A stretch of 64,000 bases of DNA from Clostridia bacterium (GTDB taxonomy: Bacteria; Bacillota; Clostridia; Christensenellales; CAG-138), in NCBI GenBank assembly GCA_017619735.1, contig JAFZRT010000029.1, forward strand, positions 114,380 through 178,379, in the 5' to 3' direction. Below are positions 1 through 8,808 of the stretch, in pieces. Under the pieces are notes generated by a model. It saw nothing but the letters and a program-made list of their open reading frames with translations, did not search any database and was not told the origin of the DNA. Position numbers and translations under genes: made by a program. How positions within the stretch are numbered: the stretch's first letter is position 1; each line of letters starts with the position of its first letter.

Positions 1-1
1 C

Positions 2-901
2 GGATACGTCTTCTACCCCCTCGTATGGCTCGTAACGAAGATAGTCAAGCTCTTCTCGAAGGGCTGGTCCGATAAGGTCACCGAGGATGCGAACGTCACG
101 GAAAAGGAGCTTTCCGACATCATCGACACCGTCGAGGACGAGGGCGTCATCGACGAGCATACGAGCGATCTGCTTCAGTCCGCGCTCGAGTTCCCTGACA
201 TCTACGCTTATGAGATAATCACACCGCGCGTGGATATGGTGGCTGTCGACATCGAGGACGACGACGAGAAGATCATCGAAACGATACTCTCTTCTAACTA
301 CTCCCGCATCCCCGTTTACGAGGACACGATCGACAACATAATTGGCGTTATACATCTCAACGAGATACTGAAAGCCATCGCCGACGGCACGCCGCTCAAT
401 CTCAGGGAACATATGCTTCCCGTCTGCTACATCCACAAGACGACCATACTCCCCCAGGCGCTGCGCGAGCTGCGTGAAAAGAAGCTGCATCTCGCCATAG
501 TCACCGACGAATACGGCGGAACGATGGGCATACTCACCATGGAGGACATACTCGAACAGCTCGTCGGCGACATCTGGGACGAAACCGACGAGATCGAGGA
601 CGAGCTGGTCAAGATCTCCGACGACACCTACGAATGCGACGGAGACATGCGCATCTACGACCTCTTCGATGAGTTCGAGATAGACGACGAGGATTTCGAC
701 GACGACAACGCCACGGTCGGCGGCTGGGCCATCGAACAGCTCGGCGGATATCCCGCAAAGGGAGAATCCTTCGATTTCGAAAACCTCACCGTTACCGTCA
801 AGCAGATACAGAACCTGAGGGTCACACGCCTCCTTATAAAGGTGCACGAAAAGCCGCCCGAGGAGGACGAGGACGAGATAGACTGGGAGACAAAATCATA
901 A
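2..901 (+). CDS. CorC/HlyC-family CBS-domain membrane protein, C-terminal part
   Basis: The reading frame is open from the left edge, so the N-terminal membrane (DUF21/CNNM) domain is mostly outside the window. What remains starts in a hydrophobic segment (FYPLVWLV), followed by the linker and entry motif ITPRVDM that precedes the CBS pair in this family. Two CBS motifs follow (SRIPVYED, then AIVTDEYGG and GILTMEDILEQLVGDI). The acidic linker leads into a C-terminal CorC/HlyC domain (ATVGGWAIEQLGGYP ... LRVTRLLIKV). Family members are linked to magnesium or cobalt efflux or homeostasis; the substrate here is inferred, not seen. The first internal ATG is at 230, but the coding signal clearly extends upstream of it. 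A terminator follows directly. Confidence 0.88.
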   Translation, partial: GYVFYPLVWLVTKIVKLFSKGWSDKVTEDANVTEKELSDIIDTVEDEGVIDEHTSDLLQSALEFPDIYAYEIITPRVDMVAVDIEDDDEKIIETILSSNYSRIPVYEDTIDNIIGVIHLNEILKAIADGTPLNLREHMLPVCYIHKTTILPQALRELREKKLHLAIVTDEYGGTMGILTMEDILEQLVGDIWDETDEIEDELVKISDDTYECDGDMRIYDLFDEFEIDDEDFDDDNATVGGWAIEQLGGYPAKGESFDFENLTVTVKQIQNLRVTRLLIKVHEKPPEEDEDEIDWETKS

Positions 902-907
902 ACCTTA

Positions 908-936
908 AAAGGGCTTCCCCGCGGGGAGGCCCTTAA
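908..936 (+). terminator. Rho-independent terminator after the CBS protein
   Basis: A GC-rich hairpin with arms GGGCTTCCCC (911-920) and GGGGAGGCCC (923-932) pairs with one G-U wobble. It starts about ten bases after the stop codon and is flanked by A- and T-rich bases. The T tract is short. Confidence 0.7.
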
Positions 937-969
937 TAAATATATTGGTATTTTGTATTGACTTTACAA

Positions 970-997
970 TTTCAAACTGCCAAAATGAAACTATAAG
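970..997 (+). promoter_or_regulatory. Possible glnA promoter
   Basis: TTTCAA (970-975) and TATAAG (992-997) are separated by 16 bases upstream of glnA. An alternative -35, TTGACT, lies just upstream but has no good -10 at the right distance. The leader to the ATG is short, with no obvious riboswitch. This is a weak call. Confidence 0.3.
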
Positions 998-1030
998 GGG
1001 CAACACCCAAAAAGACATTGGAGGTCAGTT

Positions 1031-2455
1031 ATGTTCAAAACCATTGAGCAGGCACAGAAATTCATTGTTGACAACAATATCGAGATGGTAGACTTCAAGA
1101 TGACCGATATCGACGGCCGCTGGAGACACATCACTATCCCCGCTGAGCGTTTCAATGAGGATACCATGAAATACGGTATCGGGTTCGACGGCTCCAATTA
1201 CGGCTATGCGCCCGTTGAAAACAGCGATATGGTATTCATTCCGGATCTCTCCACTGCAGCGGTCGATCCCTTTGCGGAGGTCGCGACCCTTACCATGAGC
1301 GGCGACGCGATGATCATCGACCGTCCCGTCAACCGTCCTTTCGATCAGTATCCCCGCAACGTCATCCGCAGGGCGGTCGAATACATGCGCGAGACCGGCA
1401 TCGCCGACGAGATGATAATCGGCCCGGAGTTCGAGTTCCACGTATTCGATTCCATCCAGTTCGAGAGCCGTCCCAACTGCGTAAGGTGCGAGATCGACAC
1501 CGAAGAAGCCGATTGGAACACCGGCTTGTGCGAAGACGGCTTCCAGATCCCCCACAAGGGCGGCTATCACATCGGCGCCCCGCAGGACAGGTATTACAAC
1601 CTCCGTTCCCGCATGTGCATGCTGATGGAGGACTGGGGCGTTAAGGTCAAGTACCATCACCATGAGGTCGGCGGCCCCGGTCAGCTCGAGATCGAAGTCG
1701 AGCTCGCGGACGTCGAGAAGATGGCCGATAACACCATGGTCATCAAGTACGTCATAAAGAACGCCGCAGTCGAAGAGGGCTGCACCGCGACATTCATGCC
1801 CAAGCCCATCTACGGCGAAGCGGGCAACGGTATGCACGTGCATATGCTCCTCACGAAGGACGGCAAGCCCCTCTTCTACGATGAGAACGGCTATGCGCAG
1901 CTCTCCAAGCTCGCCCACTACTTCATGGGCGGCCTTCTGAAGCACGCGAAGTCCCTCTGCGCGATCACCAATCCTTCCACCAACTCGTTCAAGCGTCTCG
2001 TTCCCGGCTTCGAGGCCCCCGTTACGATCGGCTATGCGACTGCGAACCGCTCCGCCGTCATAAGGATACCCGCCTATGCGAAGTCCCCCATGAGCAAGCG
2101 CTTCGAGCTCCGCAACCCCGACGGCACCTGCAACCCCTATTACGCATATGCCGCGATACTCATGGCAGGTCTCGACGGCGTCATCAACGAGATCGACCCC
2201 TCCGTTTCCGGCTGGGGACCCTACGATTTCAACCTCTTCGATCTTTCCGATGAGGAAAAGTCGAAGATCGACGCTCTTCCCACCACCCTTGAGGAGGCGC
2301 TCGACGATCTCGAGAAGGATCACGAATATCTGACCCGCGGCGGAGTATTCCCCGAGAGGCTGATAAAGATCTGGATCGACCGCAAGCGCAAGGAAGCCCG
2401 CAGGATCGAGAACATCCCCCATCCCGCCGAGTTCGAACGCTACTACGATCTGTGA
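1031..2455 (+). CDS. glnA: Type I glutamine synthetase
   Basis: Makes glutamine from glutamate, ammonia and ATP and is the main ammonium-assimilating enzyme. The 474-residue protein is full length for the longer GSI-beta-like class. It shows the beta-Grasp N-terminus (MVDFKMTDIDGRWRH), metal-binding signatures (GPEFEFHVFD, GNGMHVHM), the ATP-binding loop NPSTNSFKRLVPG and the glutamate-site motif NRSAVIRIP. The start is supported by GGAGG eight bases upstream. The loop equivalent to the adenylylation site of enterobacterial GSI-beta (NLYDLP) reads NLFDLS here, with Phe403 replacing the modified tyrosine, so control by adenylylation is unlikely. It appears monocistronic, with its own terminator. 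Confidence 0.97.
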   Translation: MFKTIEQAQKFIVDNNIEMVDFKMTDIDGRWRHITIPAERFNEDTMKYGIGFDGSNYGYAPVENSDMVFIPDLSTAAVDPFAEVATLTMSGDAMIIDRPVNRPFDQYPRNVIRRAVEYMRETGIADEMIIGPEFEFHVFDSIQFESRPNCVRCEIDTEEADWNTGLCEDGFQIPHKGGYHIGAPQDRYYNLRSRMCMLMEDWGVKVKYHHHEVGGPGQLEIEVELADVEKMADNTMVIKYVIKNAAVEEGCTATFMPKPIYGEAGNGMHVHMLLTKDGKPLFYDENGYAQLSKLAHYFMGGLLKHAKSLCAITNPSTNSFKRLVPGFEAPVTIGYATANRSAVIRIPAYAKSPMSKRFELRNPDGTCNPYYAYAAILMAGLDGVINEIDPSVSGWGPYDFNLFDLSDEEKSKIDALPTTLEEALDDLEKDHEYLTRGGVFPERLIKIWIDRKRKEARRIENIPHPAEFERYYDL

Positions 2456-2465
2456 TCGGAATTAA

Positions 2466-2502
2466 AGAACTGCCGCTTCATTAGAAGCGGCAGTTTTCTT
2501 TT
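2466..2502. terminator. Bidirectional terminator between glnA and the recombinase-like gene
   Basis: A perfect 11-bp stem (AACTGCCGCTT at 2468-2478, AAGCGGCAGTT at 2485-2495) with a six-base loop is followed by TTCTTTT on the plus strand and preceded by AAAG on the same strand. It sits between two convergent genes and can serve both. Confidence 0.9.
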
Positions 2503-3805
2503 ATCCGATTATGCTTTTTACGTGATGCTTTATGAGCTTTCCGGAAACCGGTGAGCGCAGGATCAGATATGTTTCACCGTTCTTTATCCTGACAGACCGC
2601 ACGAATGCCCGGATAATGAACGAGCGTTCCTCGCACGACAGCTTTCCGATATTCCGCGCTCTTTCAAAGAACCGGCCGATCTCGTCGCGCTTGACCGAAA
2701 ACAGGTCCTTTTCGGAGGCGATCCTCCTCAGCCGCATGGAATACACGTTTTTGAGGTCGGTTTCATTCTCCAGCCGTTCCTGCAGCTCCGTGCTATAGTC
2801 GCCGGAGCACACAAGCCCGATATCCTCGCGGAAAGCATGCAGGAGCTTGTTGTATTCGGCGGCAGCCGGCTCGAAAGCGGCTTCGGCCTGCGCCTTTTCC
2901 TTCATTACGAAACCGTTATAGAGCACGTCCGCATTATCGTCAGTCGCCGAAGATACGATCAGTTCTTCGGTTTGGGCGAACAGGGCGTCGAAGTCGGCAA
3001 GATAACACGAGGTATCGCACGCGAAGGACGGCGCAATAACGCGCGCGTCGACGATCGGACGGTCGGCCGAGAGCCGTAACGGGAAAACTTCAGTATCGTA
3101 TTCAGGGGGATAATCCCTCTCGAGCCGTTCCTTTGCGAGCAACCATTTTTCATACGTGACTATCGCAGGCAGATGATAGCCCTTCTTCGACTGCAGGCCG
3201 AGGTATCTCTCGTTGCGCAGAACGGTTTTGACCGTCATGTTGCCGAACTTCTTGTTCCTCGTCGAAACGGCTCCGTCGATAGCGCGGCAGATATCCTTGA
3301 TGCTCAAACCGGCGATGTACAGATCGAATATCCTGTTGACCACGGCGGCGTTCGCCTCGTCGATCACCGCTCTGCCGCCTTCGACCCTATATCCGAAAGG
3401 AGGCGTCCTCCTGAAGTCGGAAAACGTGAAATGCTCCGGCATCCGAAGGCCGTACTCCGTCTCCCATTCCACCGCTTTTCCCGTGAAAGCTCTTACGGCG
3501 GTCACGATCTCGCGTCGGCAGTCCGATGCGTGCTTTCGTGCATAGATTACGCGAACGCCGTTCCTTTTCAGAAACAGCTCGTTCTCGAGCCGTATGTACT
3601 TATCATCGCCAAGGGACGAATACGAATCGATCAGTACGAGGCCGCACGCTTCGAGCTTGACTATGTTCTGCAGCTGGCGGAAGCCCGAATACCCGCATTC
3701 GCCGTCTGAAAGAACAAGCATGAGTTTGATCCCATGCTTATCCGCTGTTTCCTGTATGAGGGCACGGCCTTCGTCCGTGCCCCTGTAATAACCTATAGCA
3801 TCCAT
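2501..3805 (-). CDS. Large serine recombinase homologue lacking catalytic residues
   Basis: The 434-residue protein has the architecture of a large serine recombinase: a resolvase-like N-terminal fold (about 1-110), a Recombinase domain (about 135-240, including TPPFGYRVEGG, the turn AGLSIKDICRAI and VKTVLRNERYLG), and a long C-terminal helical region. Residues essential for strand exchange are missing. The N-terminal YxRVST motif reads YYRGTDE, so the nucleophilic serine is gone. The S-R-L-G-R arginine motif reads SSLGDD. The Cys-rich zinc ribbon is also absent. The frame is intact with normal-looking codon use, arguing against recent decay. Its ATG overlaps the stop of the upstream DUF885 gene (TGATG), so it is probably translationally coupled as the last gene of the envelope operon. 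DNA binding without recombination is inferred. Confidence 0.75.
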   Translation of the reverse strand: MDAIGYYRGTDEGRALIQETADKHGIKLMLVLSDGECGYSGFRQLQNIVKLEACGLVLIDSYSSLGDDKYIRLENELFLKRNGVRVIYARKHASDCRREIVTAVRAFTGKAVEWETEYGLRMPEHFTFSDFRRTPPFGYRVEGGRAVIDEANAAVVNRIFDLYIAGLSIKDICRAIDGAVSTRNKKFGNMTVKTVLRNERYLGLQSKKGYHLPAIVTYEKWLLAKERLERDYPPEYDTEVFPLRLSADRPIVDARVIAPSFACDTSCYLADFDALFAQTEELIVSSATDDNADVLYNGFVMKEKAQAEAAFEPAAAEYNKLLHAFREDIGLVCSGDYSTELQERLENETDLKNVYSMRLRRIASEKDLFSVKRDEIGRFFERARNIGKLSCEERSFIIRAFVRSVRIKNGETYLILRSPVSGKLIKHHVKSIIG

Positions 3806-5634
3806 CACTTGTTCATGTAGTCGTACATGATATCCATGAAGCTCGGGCCGTAGCTGAGGTACTCGGCAAAGAACTCCTTATGATCGGCTTCGGTAGCGGG
3901 AGCCGCCTTGGCGTAGATGTCGGACAGATATGAGTATCCGATGGCATAGCTCATCGCGTAGGAAGGCATCGTTACCGCATATTCGTAGAAGATGTCCGCC
4001 GCGGAGGAAATACCGTAGTCCTCCAGATAATCGCTGACGTCGTCTATGTCCCAGCCGTAATAATTGACCTTGATGCTTATGTAAGCGGGCAGGAAAACGT
4101 TCGTGAACGTGCTCTCGCTGTTCATCATGACACAGAACTCCCTGCCGATATCGTCGCAGTGCTTGGCTACGAAATCCTCGGTGAATACGGTCCATGCCTC
4201 GGCGTAGCCGGTGGGCTCGAGCACCTGCTGGGAAAGGGACATGTTTTCACGGCTCCTCGTATAGAGGAACTGGTACATATGCCCGGGCAGAGTCTCGTGC
4301 GCCACGGTCAAAAGATCGTCGGCGTTTTCGGAGGTGGGGTTGATCAGCATCACGTTGTTGTAATAGTCGTCAAAACCGGGGTTGAGATATGCCGCGGGGC
4401 TGAAGTCCTCCGCGATATCCTCCGGGACTTCGATATACTTGAGGGAAAAATCGGGAAGCTCTGGATAGTACTTTTCGATGAAGCCCTTCAGCCATTCGAC
4501 GTTGTTATCAACAGAGCCGAATGAGATATCCTCTCCGTATCTGTCCAGTATGTCGTCCGGGCCGTTGATGATGGCGCGGTACATATCCATATAGCAGTTC
4601 TTGCCCATGGCTTCGAGGAGCTCCGCGATACGGTCCATGTCTTCCATCGTCGCGCCTTCGTACCTTGCGTCGAGCTCGAAATACGCCTTCGCGTCCTCTC
4701 CCCTGTCCGCAGCGCCGACAAACGGCGTACAATCGCCTCTGTGGGCTTCCAGCGTGTCGGCAAGCTTGGAGTAAGCCGGGAGAACGTATTCGAGTACGGC
4801 CGTCCTGTTGCGCGTACGAAGGAGCTCGCACTCGTCGTCCGTATAGCCGTATTCCTTTGCCTTTTCAATGATCTCTTCGAAGTAGCTGATGAGGAAGCTG
4901 TCCTCTCCGTTTGCGGCGAAGTTACGGCAGGATTCTATGACCTGATCGAGCGCCGTCTCGCACATGAAGAGGCCGTGCTCCGCCTTTTCGACTTCGAACT
5001 GCTCTATCTGCCCCAGGTAACGGGCCATGTCCTCGATCAGTGTGAGATACATCTCAACGTCGTCGGCGTTCCTGATGCTCAGGCAGATCATGGTGAGCGG
5101 GAGCATGGAATGATCGCCGTTCACGGGTTCGAGCGGCTCGTCGTAATAGTAGTAGTCCTCGTACATTATCTGGACGTCGAACCAGCGCATAATGGCGTCG
5201 TATGCGTGCTTATTGTTCTCGCTGAGGGTATCGTAATCGATGAGCTCCATGCGGGAGAGCATATCGCGGTAATACTCGATGCTCTCGATATGCGCGTCGT
5301 AGGAAAGCTCGCCCCAGCCGGGATTGACGTCGGCGGGATCAATGCCGAATCTCGCGGGATCGGAGACGATGAACTGATTGTATGCGTCCGCGCCGGAGGT
5401 CACCAGATCGCGGAAGAGCATGAGATCGAAGAGCTCGAAATCCTCGTCGGCTTCGCTCTTATAGCCCTCCGGTATCTGCGTGGGCTCGGGGGCCTCCGTT
5501 GCTTCTGGCGTGGTCTCGGAGACGTCTGTCGGCTGTGCCGTGGGATCGTCAGAGGGCTTCTTCCAATACTCCCTGCAGCCGATGGTGAACGCCGCGAAAA
5601 CGATGGCGAGTATTAAGCAGATGTACTTTTTCAT
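3805..5634 (-). CDS. DUF885-family lipoprotein, putative zinc metallopeptidase
   Basis: A 609-residue exported protein with a lipoprotein signal peptide (MKKYICLILA... FTIGC, lipidated Cys at 20), then a Pro/Thr/Glu-rich linker to about residue 60 and a long helical DUF885 domain. It contains HETLPGH, the HExxxGH signature of this family, followed by a conserved EAW about 20 residues later. These fit a zinc-dependent peptidase fold, though the substrate is unknown. A good ribosome site (GGAGG) lies just upstream of the ATG. It follows the AlgJ-like gene by 16 bases and overlaps the recombinase-like gene. Envelope location and operon context suggest a peptide or wall substrate at the outer face of the membrane; this is inference. 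Confidence 0.85.
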   Translation of the reverse strand: MKKYICLILAIVFAAFTIGCREYWKKPSDDPTAQPTDVSETTPEATEAPEPTQIPEGYKSEADEDFELFDLMLFRDLVTSGADAYNQFIVSDPARFGIDPADVNPGWGELSYDAHIESIEYYRDMLSRMELIDYDTLSENNKHAYDAIMRWFDVQIMYEDYYYYDEPLEPVNGDHSMLPLTMICLSIRNADDVEMYLTLIEDMARYLGQIEQFEVEKAEHGLFMCETALDQVIESCRNFAANGEDSFLISYFEEIIEKAKEYGYTDDECELLRTRNRTAVLEYVLPAYSKLADTLEAHRGDCTPFVGAADRGEDAKAYFELDARYEGATMEDMDRIAELLEAMGKNCYMDMYRAIINGPDDILDRYGEDISFGSVDNNVEWLKGFIEKYYPELPDFSLKYIEVPEDIAEDFSPAAYLNPGFDDYYNNVMLINPTSENADDLLTVAHETLPGHMYQFLYTRSRENMSLSQQVLEPTGYAEAWTVFTEDFVAKHCDDIGREFCVMMNSESTFTNVFLPAYISIKVNYYGWDIDDVSDYLEDYGISSAADIFYEYAVTMPSYAMSYAIGYSYLSDIYAKAAPATEADHKEFFAEYLSYGPSFMDIMYDYMNK

Positions 5635-5650
5635 TTTGACCTCCTGATTG

Positions 5651-6718
5651 TCAGTAACCCAAGGAACTCACGTACTCGTACAAAAGGTCGAGATTGCGCT
5701 CGACGAGCTCTATTACGACGATATCCGGATCCTTATCCTTGATGAAATCCGTCTTGTACGGAAAATAGCTGTTCATGTAGAGAGATCCGACCGACTGACT
5801 AAGTATCGGCTGCAGCGAGCGGCCGAATGAGTCGTGGTAGATCACCATTACGCGGTCGTTGATGTCGGAATGGGTCTCGACCGTCTTGTCCCTGTCGAAA
5901 TTGACGGGGCGCTTTGAAGTGTATTCAGCGAACTCCGGATAGATTATCCTCTCCTCCTTATAGTCGGTGGAGGGATAAACGAAATTGTGAAGGTCGCCCG
6001 TCCTGTCGATCTCGACGGTATAGGTATAGGCGTCGTGCTGTTCGAGGCCGAACTGCTCAGCAATATCGTTGTAGACGAGCATGGCTCCGAAATTGTTCCA
6101 GTGTGAGTCGTGCTCGTAGTAGACCGTCCTCTCCGCCTTAGCCTTCAGCAGTATCGATTTGGCGTCGATAACGCGAACGTTCCTTTCGACAAGCGCCTCG
6201 GTCAGCATATCGATATTCCGAGCAGCGTCGGTCGGCTTAAGATACCCGGGCATGTACTCGGGGTAGATGGTCGCCTTATTGGGCGCGGTCATGAAAGCGA
6301 ATGCGGCGCCGTCCTTCGCAAACTCGGCGGAAAGGTCGGAAAGGTAGTCTGCTATCGAGCTTATCTGCTCCTCCGTGAGCTGATCGATCCCGAGGTAATC
6401 GTCAAGCGTTTCGCCGTAGAAGATGTGATGGTTCTTCCCTATCACCGCGTTCGTTCCGTTGAAATCGCGAAGAAGCGCGATATCGGCAATATTGAATGCG
6501 GAAACGAGATACTCGCGAAGCGCGAAATGATCCTCAATGTATTTATCGAACTGGGAAGCAAAAACGGGATTTATCTTTCCCTCGTTTACCAGCTTCGGCA
6601 TCTGAGCCAGAGGCCTGTTCTCACGGTTGGCGTTTTTGAAGCCGCAGAGCATGAGGACCGACGGCGTCATCAAAGCCGCGATCATAAGGATTATGAATAC
6701 TGTTCTGATCTTTTTCAT
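5651..6718 (-). CDS. AlgJ/AlgX-like (DHHW/SGNH-type) polymer acetylation partner
   Basis: The start is placed at the ATG at 6718 because it is preceded by GGAG and begins a signal-anchor (MKKIRTVFIILMIAALMTPS); a 36-residue upstream extension in the same frame is not protein-like. The 355-residue protein carries the hallmarks of the AlgJ/AlgX family: HIFYGETLDDYLG early on, a middle block HDSHWNNFGA resembling the catalytic His/Asp block, and VIYHDSFGRSL resembling the GDSF serine block. It lies directly downstream of an AlgI-type MBOAT gene, the usual pairing for O-acetylation of an extracellular polymer: the MBOAT protein passes acetyl groups across the membrane and this protein transfers them. 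The polymer is not identified. Confidence 0.83.
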   Translation of the reverse strand: MKKIRTVFIILMIAALMTPSVLMLCGFKNANRENRPLAQMPKLVNEGKINPVFASQFDKYIEDHFALREYLVSAFNIADIALLRDFNGTNAVIGKNHHIFYGETLDDYLGIDQLTEEQISSIADYLSDLSAEFAKDGAAFAFMTAPNKATIYPEYMPGYLKPTDAARNIDMLTEALVERNVRVIDAKSILLKAKAERTVYYEHDSHWNNFGAMLVYNDIAEQFGLEQHDAYTYTVEIDRTGDLHNFVYPSTDYKEERIIYPEFAEYTSKRPVNFDRDKTVETHSDINDRVMVIYHDSFGRSLQPILSQSVGSLYMNSYFPYKTDFIKDKDPDIVVIELVERNLDLLYEYVSSLGY

Positions 6719-6729
6719 GCTTTGCTCCG

Positions 6730-8136
6730 TTAAAACTGCGTGTAGATCGAGGGGTTGTAATTGCCCGAAGCGATAAAGAACAGGCAAATCACGAGCAGCA
6801 CTGCGGCAAGACCGTATCTGATGCACGCCTGAAGCCTTGGCTTGCCGTCGAGCTTTGCGCAGAGCATCTTCGCAAGCGGGGTCGCGGCAATTACCGCCGC
6901 GATGAAAACGGCGATCGTAGTCGGCTTGAAGACCGCGGAAAGGCCCGCAACGGTCGCATTATCAACGGCAAAGCCGGTGAACATGTTCTTTATCATAGCC
7001 CATGCGTAAGCCATATTGGGCGAATTGAATATCGCAAAACCGACCGTGACGACGATCATCGTGTACAGCCATGTGACGATCTTCGGCAGACGAAGCTTCG
7101 TCTTTTTCAAATAGTTCTCCCCCAGCAGGAACGCACCGTTATAGGCGCCCCAGACCACGAAAGTCCAGTTCGCGCCGTGCCAGAGGCCGGTGAGCAGGAA
7201 GACTATCACCTTATTGAGGCCGGTCCTGAACGCTGACTTACGGTTGCCGCCGAGAGGGATATAGACGTAGTCGCGGAACCACCTTGAAAGGGTGATATGC
7301 CATCTGCGCCAGAAATCGGTCATGCTGTAGGCGATGTAGGGATAATTGAAGTTCTGCGGGATGGTGAAGCCGAACATGCGGCCGAGGCCGATCGCCATCT
7401 GCGAATAGCCCGCGAAATCGAAATAGATCTGCAGCAGGAAGCAGACAGCTCCCGCCCAGGCGTATGCCGCGTTGAGCGAAGACGCCTCGATCCCGTAAAC
7501 GTAGGCCGTCACCCGGCCCAACGAGTTGGCGATAACGAGCTTCATCGCGAGGCCTATGACGAACAGGCGCAGGCCCTCAGCGATGTTTTCGACGGTGAGC
7601 TCCCTCTTTCCGAGCTGCTCGGATATGGCGGAGTAACGGATGATGGGCCCCTGCACGAGCTGTGCGAAGAAGGAGATGTAGAGAAGGAAATCGCCGAAAT
7701 CCTTCGTCGGCTCTATGTCGCGGCGGTAAACGTCGATGACGTAGCTCAGCGCCTGGAAAGTGAAGAAGCTTATCCCGAGCGGGCTCACGATCTTCGGCGC
7801 GGGAAGCGCCGTCCCTAAAAGGCCGTTCACCGAATCGACGGCGAAAGCGGCGTATTTGAAGACGGCGAGCAGACCGATATTGAATATTACGGCGATAATG
7901 AGAAGCGGTTTATTGTTCCTGCCCTCGCCCCTCTGCCCCATCCACAGCGCGATAAAGAAATTGACCGCGGCCGAGAATACCATGAGGAGCACATAATAAA
8001 GCCCGCCCCATGCATAGAATACGAGGCTTGCGGCTATCAGCAGCCAGTTGCGCACCTTATGCCAGGGCAGGACGAGATACAGCAGGAATACTGCCGGCAG
8101 GAATATGAATATGAAATTGGCGGAAGCAAACTCCAA
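6730..8136 (-). CDS. MBOAT-family O-acyltransferase, AlgI-like
   Basis: A 468-residue polytopic membrane protein with the MBOAT signature. It shows SPLGISFFTFQALSYVIDVYR, an RWH motif with His280 (DFWRRWHITLSRW) and the invariant His320 in GLWHGANWTF, the presumed catalytic residue. Members of the AlgI/DltB/PatA group move acyl groups from the cytoplasm to extracellular polymers. The start is a TTG with GGAG nine bases upstream; no in-frame ATG close by gives a better N-terminus, and MEFASANFIFIFLP is typical of the family. It is eleven bases upstream of its probable partner. A role in acetylating a wall glycopolymer or exopolysaccharide is inferred. Confidence 0.92.
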   Translation of the reverse strand: MEFASANFIFIFLPAVFLLYLVLPWHKVRNWLLIAASLVFYAWGGLYYVLLMVFSAAVNFFIALWMGQRGEGRNNKPLLIIAVIFNIGLLAVFKYAAFAVDSVNGLLGTALPAPKIVSPLGISFFTFQALSYVIDVYRRDIEPTKDFGDFLLYISFFAQLVQGPIIRYSAISEQLGKRELTVENIAEGLRLFVIGLAMKLVIANSLGRVTAYVYGIEASSLNAAYAWAGAVCFLLQIYFDFAGYSQMAIGLGRMFGFTIPQNFNYPYIAYSMTDFWRRWHITLSRWFRDYVYIPLGGNRKSAFRTGLNKVIVFLLTGLWHGANWTFVVWGAYNGAFLLGENYLKKTKLRLPKIVTWLYTMIVVTVGFAIFNSPNMAYAWAMIKNMFTGFAVDNATVAGLSAVFKPTTIAVFIAAVIAATPLAKMLCAKLDGKPRLQACIRYGLAAVLLVICLFFIASGNYNPSIYTQF

Positions 8137-8151
8137 AGATCAGTTCTCCGT

Positions 8152-8781
8152 TCAGTTGGAATAGCTGGGCGAATAGACGTAGATCTCGGTAACGACGTCG
8201 TCGGTGAATACGAACTGTATCCTCATCTCGCCGATGTTCTCGGGATCGGCGGACTTGGTGTAGGTGAGATAGTAGCCGTCGTCGAAGAAGTTGTCGCCGT
8301 AGGCTGCGGTCACCTCGTCGCGGGTGGCTCCGACGCCGATGTTCCTCGCGGTGACGAAATCCCCGCCGAATATGCTGAACATCTCGATAATGTCGGTATC
8401 GCCGTCGGGAACCGTGCTGACGGTGATGTTCTCATACTGGAAGGTCTTGTCGTAGCCGTTGTAGACGCAGCTTATGGACTCGTTGTACTCGTAGCCGTCG
8501 CCAAGAGCGGCAAGTATCTCGGCGCTGTCGACGCGGACGGGGTATTTGACACCGTTGTAGATAATAGCCATATCGAAAGCTTCGTCGAAGGGCTGACCGG
8601 CGTGATAGTCGACCGGTTCGTCGGTCACGTCGACTGTTTCGGTGTTTTCGGCCCTCTCGGTATTGTCAACGGGAGCGGCGGTGGGATCCGCGGGCTTTAC
8701 GGGTTCGTGGGTGCAGCCGATCATAACGGCGGCGAACAGCACGGCAAGAAGGAGCGCCGTGAGCTTGACGATGTTCTTCAT
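8152..8781 (-). CDS. Hypothetical lipoprotein
   Basis: The 209-residue protein starts at an ATG with GGAGG at good spacing. It has a type II signal peptide ending in MIGC (Cys23), then a Pro/Ala/Thr/Glu-rich linker to about residue 58. The compact C-terminal domain (about 60-209) has alternating beta-rich segments and ends VTEIYVYSPSYSN. No family is recognised. The segment IGVGATRDEVTAAYG resembles short repeats in bacterial lipoproteins where a 'GxTkdEVxkaYG' turn recurs, but only one copy is seen. Its place between the dipeptidase and MBOAT genes suggests an envelope role. Confidence 0.8.
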   Translation of the reverse strand: MKNIVKLTALLLAVLFAAVMIGCTHEPVKPADPTAAPVDNTERAENTETVDVTDEPVDYHAGQPFDEAFDMAIIYNGVKYPVRVDSAEILAALGDGYEYNESISCVYNGYDKTFQYENITVSTVPDGDTDIIEMFSIFGGDFVTARNIGVGATRDEVTAAYGDNFFDDGYYLTYTKSADPENIGEMRIQFVFTDDVVTEIYVYSPSYSN

Positions 8782-8808
8782 TCTTTGTTCCTCCTGAAAG
8801 GTAATTAC

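Noticed and set aside
1025..2422. A 465-codon antisense frame over glnA
   Set aside because: glnA is fully supported by motifs and ribosome site. The antisense product has no recognisable domain and shows the Leu/Val/Asp/Gly bias typical of shadow frames.
2501..3805. Pseudogene call for the recombinase-like gene
   Set aside because: The frame is open over its whole length with codon use like its neighbours, and it is coupled to the upstream gene. Decay would have produced stops or frameshifts.
2501..5634. Prophage or integrative element carrying the serine recombinase-like gene
   Set aside because: No phage, conjugation or attachment-site features flank it. The catalytic residues are missing, and the gene is embedded in an operon with typical chromosomal composition.
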